From assembly GCA_019915015.1 (NCBI GenBank), contig JAHBBC010000005.1:1302001-1366000 (forward strand): a DNA stretch of 64,000 nt, given 5' to 3'. The position numbers were made by a program, and so were the translations under genes. The notes under the pieces were generated by a model that saw nothing but the letters and a program-made list of their open reading frames with translations, searched no databases and had not been told where the DNA came from. The DNA is from Auriscalpium vulgare. Lineage: Eukaryota > Basidiomycota > Agaricomycetes > Russulales > Auriscalpiaceae. Position 1 is the first letter of the stretch, and the number at the start of each line of letters is the position of its first letter. Positions 56,550 to 64,000 of this stretch are shown here, piece by piece.

Positions 56550-59500
56550 TGCGTTGCGCTCGCGTGAGTCAATCACTGTGCGCAGACGTAGCTGACCGTC
56601 GCCAGCGTCTCGCTTCTGGAGCATGAGCATGGGCATAGCGTTTGTGCCGCTCTGCACACGCCAGCGTCCGGTGGCAATGTAGGCATCACGCTTCTCGCGC
56701 CAGAGAGGTTTCAAAGGATCGGGGCACTTGGACGGCCGCCAAGTGTACACTTTGTCGTCGTCGACAAGCGGGATTGTGTGGTTCACGGCGCGCAGAGGCG
56801 GTAAAGGTGTGTCTACGGCATTCTTGCAGATTTCCGATGCGTACTCGCGCAATTCTGCCCGCAGCTTGTCCAGGCGCTCATCAATCAAGTCGGTTGCTAA
56901 CGATGTGAGCGTGGCGACCTGGTCGCCTTCAATAGGCACGGACTCTGCGCTCCGAATTTGCAGCTGCGTAGGATTTAAGCCGAGTACCACCTGGTGCTGG
57001 AACATGAACGGTGTCCCGAGGATCAAGTCATAATTGTCAATATTCATTACATCAAAGCGGCGTGTCTCGTCAATAACTTGATAGGTAAGCCTAGCCGCCA
57101 CGGAGTGGTTAATCTTTGAGCGTGACCCCGACGCAGCTAGCTGCACGGACAGAGGCTTAGCGAGCACGTCCGTGCGCAGTTTCAGCTGGTCAACAAGTGT
57201 CGTAGAAATGAAGTCAGCGAACGATCCTGAATCGAGTAGAGCGCGCACGGGCTGACCATTTATTTGCGCAAGTACCACCACGGGCTTCGGTATGAGGCGA
57301 GTAAAGTCTTTCATTCTTCCAGCTGTTCGTTCGAGCTGATGGACAATGTCACCTTCAGTGGGCTCCGCGCGCGCCTTACGCGCTTTTGGCGCTGCCATGT
57401 TCAATTGGATCGTGTCCAAGGGCGCAACAGTGCCACTGTCTGCGACGGGTGGCGCGTCCAGGTCCAGTGGCGGTACATCATCCGTGTCCGATACGTCCAG
57501 CATCACGAAGTCTGCGTTCAACGCGTCGGGATCAGGCGAACCGGACGGCGCCGACGGCGCGTTCCCGCTGTCCATTTCCATTGGAATGTCCAGCAGCCGG
57601 CGATAGGCCTGCTCGATCCAGAACGCGGCACAGAACGCGAGCGTGCCCGCCTCTTCGAAGGGCAAGACATACTCATGCTGCGCGCACTCATCTGTCACCA
57701 GGAGGTAACCATACTCGTACACCTCAACTAAAAAGCGGTGCGGCGAGTAGATATCAAGTATAAACTCACTCCGAGTGTCATCAAATGAGTACGGCACACC
57801 GTGCAAGAGTTCGCTCCGAACATAGGTCCGCAAACGCTCCACACTCGCGTCGTCGGTTGGCGGCAAGAATTGGGGCGAAGGAGCGTTCAAACCAAAGGTC
57901 TCGTCGAAGTGCGCTGGCATGGGGAATTCGGGGTGTGCCACCACGGGTCCGCACTTCAACATATCCTCAATTTTGGCCTTCTCGTGATGTATCCAGGTGC
58001 GCACATTGAAGTCCGGGTCCATCAATTGGCCGCGAGTGACAATGTGGTCATCCAGCGTGTGCCAGTCCCAAAGCATGAATTCACCGGGATTCCCGGGCTG
58101 CGGCCGCATCGTGAAACGCTCAGGGCGCATGGGATCATTGGACGGGTCGTCATAGTAATCATACACGAAAGGTACGCTCTCATGCAGCGTACGCAGCGTG
58201 CGCGATATTAACACGTCGTCGCGGGCGTCATTCCATGCTAGATCATCAACGATGGGCTGGACCATCATGACGCCTAGGTCATCGGCAGTCCGCAGCACTT
58301 CGAGCCGCGCAAGCTCGTGGAAGTCCACGGTGTTGGCCCGCAGGGACGCGGGCGGTTTGGCCGTTTGGCGCTTTGGGCAGTCCTTGCCCAAGTGGCCAGT
58401 TTCTCCGCATTCGAAGCACTTGCCAGCAGCACGGTACTCATTCATCTGTTCTTTCGTCAGGGTCCTGCGAGTGGTGGTCGAGGTAGACCCTGGTTTAGAT
58501 ACAGGTGAGTTCCGGGCCCTGTCCTTGTCTGAGCGTTCATTGCGCCGTGATTGACCGCGGGAGTCTTTAGAGTAGCGACCCTTGGAGGTAGGTTTCGACG
58601 ACGAGGCGTCGTCTCTGTCTTTGGAGGTACCGCGGTCGTTCGACCGCCGCCCCTCTTCCTCCTTCCGCATTTTCGCGGCCGTCTCGTAGCGTTCGGCGGA
58701 CTGTGCCAGCTCCTCGATGGACGACGACTCAGGATCATACCCGTTCTCGGCCCATTTGATCCGCAAGTACTGGTCGGCACCCTGCCAGAAGCGTATCACA
58801 AAGTCGCGCTTCGAGATGCGTCCGATGCTGTCTGCAAGGTCCTCAAGATCACGACGGTAATTCCGTACGGGGTGCCCTGATTGTCCATAGGCCAGATACT
58901 TCTCGCGCTGAACCGTGCGGAAATTTGTCGGGAAGCAGTGGTCGAACAACGCGGTGAAGAACCTTGAAAGCGTCCAACGAGAAGGCTTGCGAGCCACATC
59001 ACGCGAGTAGAAGGCATACGCACGACCGCTGAGGTACTTGTGTAGTCGCGCTACTCGATTCTTGCGCTGAACAAAGCTCAATTTCAGCCATTCTGTCGCC
59101 TCTAGGACCCAACGCTGGTACGTTGAGAACACCGGCTCGCCCTTGTAGACGAAAGGTGGATCTGGTTTCGCATTGGCCTGTTCCATCCGAAGCTGAATCA
59201 TTTCCTTCTTCCACTTCCGACGAAGCGCTTCTTTGGAGCGCTTAGTTGCGACATCGTCGTCGTCGTCCGGCGCAGCAGGTTCCTCACCTATCGACGGCCA
59301 GTCCGACTGGTCATCCGACGCGTTATCCTCGTCGGAGGATGGCGAAGACGATGAGCTCGTTGAGGGAGTCGAAGGCCCTGGAGGCGAACTATCCCGTCCC
59401 ATTGTCGCACGGTACAGGTGGCTGCCCTTAGGCATCTGCGAGGATGCGCGGGGTGCGGGATCGGCGGCGGGAACAGCAGCGGGATCGGCGGCGGCAGCAC

Positions 59501-60731
59501 GAGGTCTCTGCGTCTTGTATATCGCGTTAGTACTCTCATGTCTATGACCGCTCGGTCCGCCTTTAGGCGCGGCTAGTGTCTCGCCGTTCGTTTCTTTCGC
59601 AATAAGTCGTATTATTTCTGCCTGTAGACGGCGTGCCATCATCGCGTCACGTTCAATCTGACGCTCCTTAGCAATACGTTCGTCAATAGCAGCATGCGAC
59701 TCATCCGCTGTTACCGATGACTGCGGTCTCGGCTGAGCTTTGCCTTTTCCTTTGGCAGCAGCAGGTATGCGCGGTGTGCTATCACGCCCTCCGCTCGGCG
59801 CTGTCGAGCAGTCTGGACTAGACGGGCGACGTCCGTGACGCGCGCGGAGCGACCGACGTTGAACAGTGGTTTCGGCCGAATCGGACACGGACGTCGCGGA
59901 GGTTATGCGCACGTCCCTGAGGCGCTCTGCGCGACGGCGCATCACTTCCTGTATCTTCGGGTCGAGCCCGTTGATACATTCTTCTAGCATATCATTGAAG
60001 TCATCGAGCTGCTTCACAGGCTGGGCCGACGGGGCCGTCCATGATGCAGGTATGTCCCCTAGGAAGTCATCATCTTCCTCATAGTCCGACCAGCGGTCCG
60101 ACGTTGGCTTGGGAGTAGCAGGCGGCTCGGGGTTACCGGCGCGCTCGAACCAACCAGCAAAATACTTGGCCTTTGAGCTAAGCGTCGGCGACGCGACACG
60201 CGAGGGAGTACGAGCAGGTGAACGTGGGGCTTGAAACCCATCAGATTCGACGACGGGAACCGGTAATACAGCTGGGGTACTAGCATGACTCGTACGCTCG
60301 GCGACTACGTCGGCGTAGGAGACCATGCGAGACGTTTGTGACGTCGGTGTGCCAGTGTCGTCAACGGCTTCGAGCTCGTTGGAATTCTCAGCGTCATCGG
60401 CAGGGCCGGAGCGAGAGCCAATATCCTCAACGACGACATCTTGATCATCGGAGCTGGCAACGGCGACATCGAGGCTGTCGTTAGCCTCGGAGCGCTTCAT
60501 CTCGTCCTCAACGGACACATTGGTGCCGGAGCGAGGAACTGGGGCCAGGCTTTCAGCAGCCTGGGCCGGCGAGGCAGAGCCTTGCAAAGGAGTCAACGAT
60601 GACTCTTCAACTTGAGACGCACCTATGGCAGATGTGCCGCGAGGGGCATCCATATCAGCCGAGTTGCGTTCGTCGAGCGACGAGGTGTCCGAAGGACGGT
60701 TGGAGTACTTGGCGCCAGTACGGGTCTTCAT
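56550..60731 (-). pseudogene. copy E gag-pol, truncated inside reverse transcriptase
   Basis: Minus-strand Gag, CCHC knuckle, protease (71-base segment present) and the beginning of reverse transcriptase up to VIDSRERNA (D51706). There it joins the U5 end of LTR 5; the open frame continues antisense through that LTR to 56316, adding about 80 meaningless residues. It has the same A-type base as copy A at the position where D differs (inverted GGGGTACTAGC near 60277). Its 5' LTR is LTR 6. Reverse-transcriptase catalytic YLDD, RNase H and integrase are absent. Confidence 0.92.
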
Positions 60732-60833
60732 ATCGATAGTTTGAGAGGAGAGGTAGTCCGGTGGCGGGTGGAGCGGGTGATCAAGCCGTCGTAATCGCCA
60801 GGGGGAGAAGTAGAGAGAGAAAGAGTCGCGAGG

Positions 60834-61120
60834 GGTTCAAAATATGTGAGGCAACGGGCGTGGGAACGCGTGTGTTGCAGCACAAGAAGAGGGAAGCTTC
60901 AGATTCACGCAGAGAGAACCGGAATTGGGACTCTGTATTGGAGAAAGGGAAGCCTATCGTACATACAACAGAGAACGAGACTTTATACTAGCGGAGTAGC
61001 GGACGTACGGAGCTGCAAGTCGGAGAACGGGATGATACAAGCCGAGGCTAACAAGGCCGAGTCGTAGGATCATGACGAAATTGGATGAGACGGGTGAGTA
61101 AGATACGTGCAACCGTTACA
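60834..61120 (-). repeat. LTR 6 (shared: 5' LTR of copy E and 3' LTR of copy F)
   Basis: Inverted LTR flanked by the leader of E on the left and by TACGCCCTCCCACAC (inverted TA plus polypurine tract of F) on the right. Sharing one LTR between two head-to-tail internal regions is the classic tandem made by LTR-LTR recombination or 1-LTR circle insertion. Confidence 0.92.
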
Positions 61121-61170
61121 TACGCCCTCCCACACTTACAACGAAAGTGTGCCAAACGAACGAGAAAAAT

Positions 61171-63040
61171 CTAGGGGAGCTCATCAGTGAAGAGGGGCTG
61201 GGTGCCGCTCTCGTTGAGCAGAGCCGCGACGTCAGCATTGAAGTCGCTGACCGACGCGATGTCCATTCCCGCCCCGACGTCGTCAACCTCCATCGCACTG
61301 GCGCCGAACGGTAAAGCCTCAAAGCCCGCGGTGTTCGCCAGCTGTTCGTCGAGCGTGATCGTGGACGCAGCCACTGAGGGAGCACGCCCGTTGTCGGCAA
61401 ATACCACGCCGGCGCTATACTGCGCGGCGCCACGCCGTGCAGCAGGTAGCTCCTCGCGCCGCACAGCGTGTCCGCTCCGGGTGCTCCGGGAAGACCCTGC
61501 ACGCATGTCGCCCGACCCTTCGCGCCCGTCGAGGTTGGTGCGGGAGGGCCCGGCGCGGCGCTCGCCGGAGTCGTCGCGGCGCCCGTAGCGCCGGTCCTCG
61601 CCGTAGTCTTCATCGGCCAGGAGGTGACGCGTGGCGTGACCGCTGTTGCTGTCGAAGCGGCGGAGGGAGCGGTGGACCTCAGGAGAACCCGCGCGCTCGC
61701 GCCCGCGATTCGTGAAGGAAGGGATGAAGCTCATCGGGCGGTAGTGATTGCGAATGAAGCCACCGCGAGGATGAGGCGGCGGTCCACGCTCGCGACGCCG
61801 CCGGTTCGCGCCGCGGCCCATCGTACGTCCGCGCCCATGCTCCATGGCTGACTGACGACCGGCCTGCATCAGGTCTCGCATCGCCTGGCTGCCAAGCCCA
61901 ATGAACTCGGTGGCGAGCGATCGGAACATGGCGTTGGGGTCCTCAAAGTCGGCACCTGAGGTCCGGCTGGCCGTGCGTGCGGCCTCGGACCGACAGTCGT
62001 AGGCAGACCCGCGCACCTGAGTGCGAGGCGCAGCGTCGGAGGTCGCGTCAATGGGGAGCGACACAGAGGGGGTGACGGTGATGACGGGGACGTCGTCCGG
62101 CGCATTCGCAGCCGGGCAAATCGGCGGGCAGTCGAGATCGTTGCTGGGTAGAATAGCGCCAAGCGCGCGAGCCCAGGTGTTGTATCCGACCGGGCAGATC
62201 GAAGTAAAGGGCGCGTCGCCCTCAGCATCGCGGGTGTCGAGCAGAGAGGCGAATTGCCTGAAGGCATTGATCTGAGCGGCGGTGAACGGCATAGTGGAAA
62301 GACAATGTGAGCGAGAACTAGCAACCGCAGGTTCAGGCGCATGCCCTTTATACGCGGGTTCGAGCACTGCGAACGAGCAGTTGACCTGGATTTCAATATC
62401 GGAAGGGACTTTACCCGTACCGACTCCTAGGTCGTCAATTGTCTGTGCGTTCTGTAGGTCCAGATAAGCAACCATCCGCTCTAAATGTGAAATATCTGCG
62501 TACGGCGACCAGCTCGTATCGCCAGTCTTCCATAGCACTTCGAATAGCGCCTTCCGGCCCGATCCGCTGTGAGACAGTATGTCATCGACAGCCCACTCGT
62601 GCGGCTGCTCGCCGAATCCATCCAACTGCGTAAGCTGACGGCCAGGGAAACGGCGGTCGTCATTCGCGTGATGTATGCGGAGCAGAGAGGCGTGGAAGGA
62701 TGTGTGCGTGCCGCGTTGGCGCATTTCGTTGGAAAGGTCGAGCTCGAAGGACGAGTTGCCGTGGTCCTTCAGAATCTTGAAAGGCCCGATGAATTTCGGC
62801 GTCAGTTTGCGCGCGTGGTTCTTGGGCAAGGGCAGATTCTTTGTAGACAGATAGACAAGGTCGCCAACCGTAAACGGCGCCGCCCGGCGATGCTTGTTAG
62901 CCTGTCTTGTCTGTTTCACCCGAGCGGCGATGATAGCGTCATGCGCCGCCAAGATAGCATCCTTGATACGTCGCGCGAACGCACGCACGCCAGGGTATTC
63001 CGATTGAGAGTCCCATATCATGGGACGAGGCACACGGCCA
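61171..63040 (-). pseudogene. copy F pol 3' fragment (end of integrase to C-terminus)
   Basis: Minus-strand sequence from VPRPMIWDSQSEYPGVRAFA through the chromodomain-like module and C-terminal extension to the stop at 61171. It is cut at 63040 (D54343), just after the DDE catalytic core, where the strand flips into copy G. A 733-codon open frame (63372-61171) crosses this junction; its first 110 residues are antisense of copy G. Confidence 0.9.
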
Positions 63041-64000
63041 CAGTTGATTCCAGTGCGACTGGTGCAAAACGTCGTCGTCGTGCGGAGCAGTCCGCACCAG
63101 TGCAACAGACAGAGCGGCCAGTTTTGCAACGACCGGCGAAGAGACGGTCTCCTGGAAAGAAAGCCCCGAACGTGGCTATAACACACGATGAGCAGCCGAC
63201 CACCTCCGACAAGGAAAATGTACCTCCCGTGGGCCGAGCTGCCGACATGCCCGGACACACTGCTGTCCTCACGCGAGATGGCGACGGCTCCTCCCCTGTT
63301 GCGCATTCGGATGCAGGACTGCCAGCGGCCGCTGACGCCTCTCGTGTTGTGACGTCCGGTCCGCGAGTGCACGATGAGGAGTGCAACCCGGAGTTGCCAG
63401 CGCAGAGTCCCGAAGAGGAAATCGCATCAGCCACGTCACCTCGGCTCACGAGCGTGCTCGCGCAGGGCGAGCCCGAGCTCAACCTGCCTCACAGCTTGCG
63501 TGGTCGATACGCCGAAGACAGCTTCTTCTCTCTTATCATTGCGCAACCAGAGCACTTCAAGAACTTCGAGGTAGTGGATGGCCTTGTGTTTCTGCGCGAC
63601 AGTGGCCTCCGCATCCTATGCTTGCCGGATATCCTCATCGGCGCAAGACGGCTGCGCGAAGTCGTGATATCGTTCGCGCATTCCATTCTGGCCCACCTGG
63701 GCAGCCGGAAGACATTGTACTACCTCAAGGACAATGTTTGGTGGAAGGACATGGTAAAAGATGTCACCGCATTTTGCGAGACATGTTCTGTCTGTACGAC
63801 TTCCAAGTCTAACTCTCAGGCGCCCTACGGCCTACTGCACTCTCTTGACGTGCCTTCCCAGCCTTGGGACATCATTGGTATCGACTTTGTTGGACCGCTA
63901 CCGTCCTCGAGAACCCTTGCGGGTACGTTCGACATGATTTGCGTCGTGGTCGACCATTTGTCGAGCATGGTGCACTTAATTCCGTCCCTACAGACATATC
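63041..64000 (+). pseudogene. copy G pol fragment (pre-integrase linker into integrase), continues outside window
   Basis: Begins CAGTTGATTCCAGTGCG (D53052) in the linker before integrase and runs through the zinc-binding region (HSILAHLG, FCETCSVC) and the first catalytic Asp (IIGIDFVGPL) to the window edge (D54011). The left end is a fold-back junction with copy F. Whether it reaches a 3' LTR cannot be seen. Confidence 0.88.

Larger units (their letters stand above)
28386..64000. mobile_element. cluster of seven pieces (A-G) of one chromodomain Ty3/gypsy LTR retrotransposon
   Basis: The 35.6 kb right part of the window consists of near-identical copies of one element in alternating orientation. 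In coordinates of complete copy D: A (28386-33792, +) carries LTR to D52542; B (33793-40090, -) carries the 3' end back to D50181; C (40091-47133, +) runs from D49507 to the LTR; D (47136-56549, +) is complete; E (56550-61120, -) runs from D51706 back to its 5' LTR; F (61121-63040, -) shares that LTR and runs from the 3' end back to D54343; G (63041-64000, +) starts at D53052 and leaves the window. I noticed only single-base differences plus one 71-base loss between copies, implying a very recent burst or assembly duplication. Confidence 0.9.

Noticed and set aside
33793..61120. Idea that B and E are the two halves of one inverted element split by insertion of C-D
   Set aside because: In element coordinates B reaches back to D50181 and E forward to D51706, so they overlap by about 1.5 kb instead of meeting at one point.
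28386..64000. CRISPR-like or tandem satellite array
   Set aside because: The repeats are full LTR-element pieces with coding domains, not short regularly spaced units.

Overview
The window is eukaryotic and almost certainly from a filamentous basidiomycete (mushroom/polypore-type) fungus. Genes are split by many 40-80 base GT-AG introns, both strands are densely used, and an alpha-1,3-glucan synthase, a Ste11-type MAPKKK with SAM and Ras-binding domains, and a chromodomain Ty3/gypsy element are present. No rRNA, tRNA or CRISPR array was found. Introns were placed by hand from GT/AG sites and frame; for every complete gene the summed exons come to a whole number of codons.

Left part, 1-28385, is ordinary gene-dense chromosome. 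In order: the 3' part of TRM1 (tRNA m2,2G26 methyltransferase, +); a Ste11/Byr2-like MAPKKK (-); a 1.4 kb divergent intergenic region; alpha-1,3-glucan synthase AGS1 (+, 20 exons); EXO84 exocyst subunit (+); a sphingoid long-chain-base kinase (-); a class I SAM methyltransferase (+); an HTD2-like mitochondrial 3-hydroxyacyl-thioester dehydratase (+); histone H2B (+); a frameshifted gene of a fungal family with an NCQDWV-type motif (-); and a kinase-fold APH-like phosphotransferase (-). These are housekeeping, cell-wall, signalling and secretion genes, with no sign of a metabolic cluster.

Right part, 28386-64000, is a cluster of seven near-identical pieces (A to G) of one 9.4 kb chromodomain Ty3/gypsy LTR retrotransposon. 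D (47136-56549) is complete, with two 286-287 bp LTRs and one uninterrupted 2895-codon Gag-Pol frame: Gag, CCHC knuckle, DSG protease, YLDD reverse transcriptase, RNase H, HHCC/DD35E integrase, chromodomain-like module, then a 370-420 residue RG-rich C-terminal extension. The other pieces are joined in odd ways: two inverted fold-back junctions (40090, 63040), two joins of an LTR U5 end to internal sequence (33793, 56549), one LTR-TA-LTR junction (47134) and one shared-LTR tandem (61120).

The most interesting signal is in copy B. It differs from the others by exact loss of 71 bases that start with GT, end with AG and carry a CTGAC branch-site-like motif. The lost bases encode the protease active site. 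This looks like a spliced transcript that was reverse-transcribed. If so, optional splicing would convert the single Gag-Pol frame into a Gag-only product, a simple way to set the Gag:Pol ratio in an element that has no frameshift or stop codon between gag and pol. The cluster's architecture could be real (aberrant cDNA, autointegration, recombination) or partly an assembly artefact; spanning long reads would decide.
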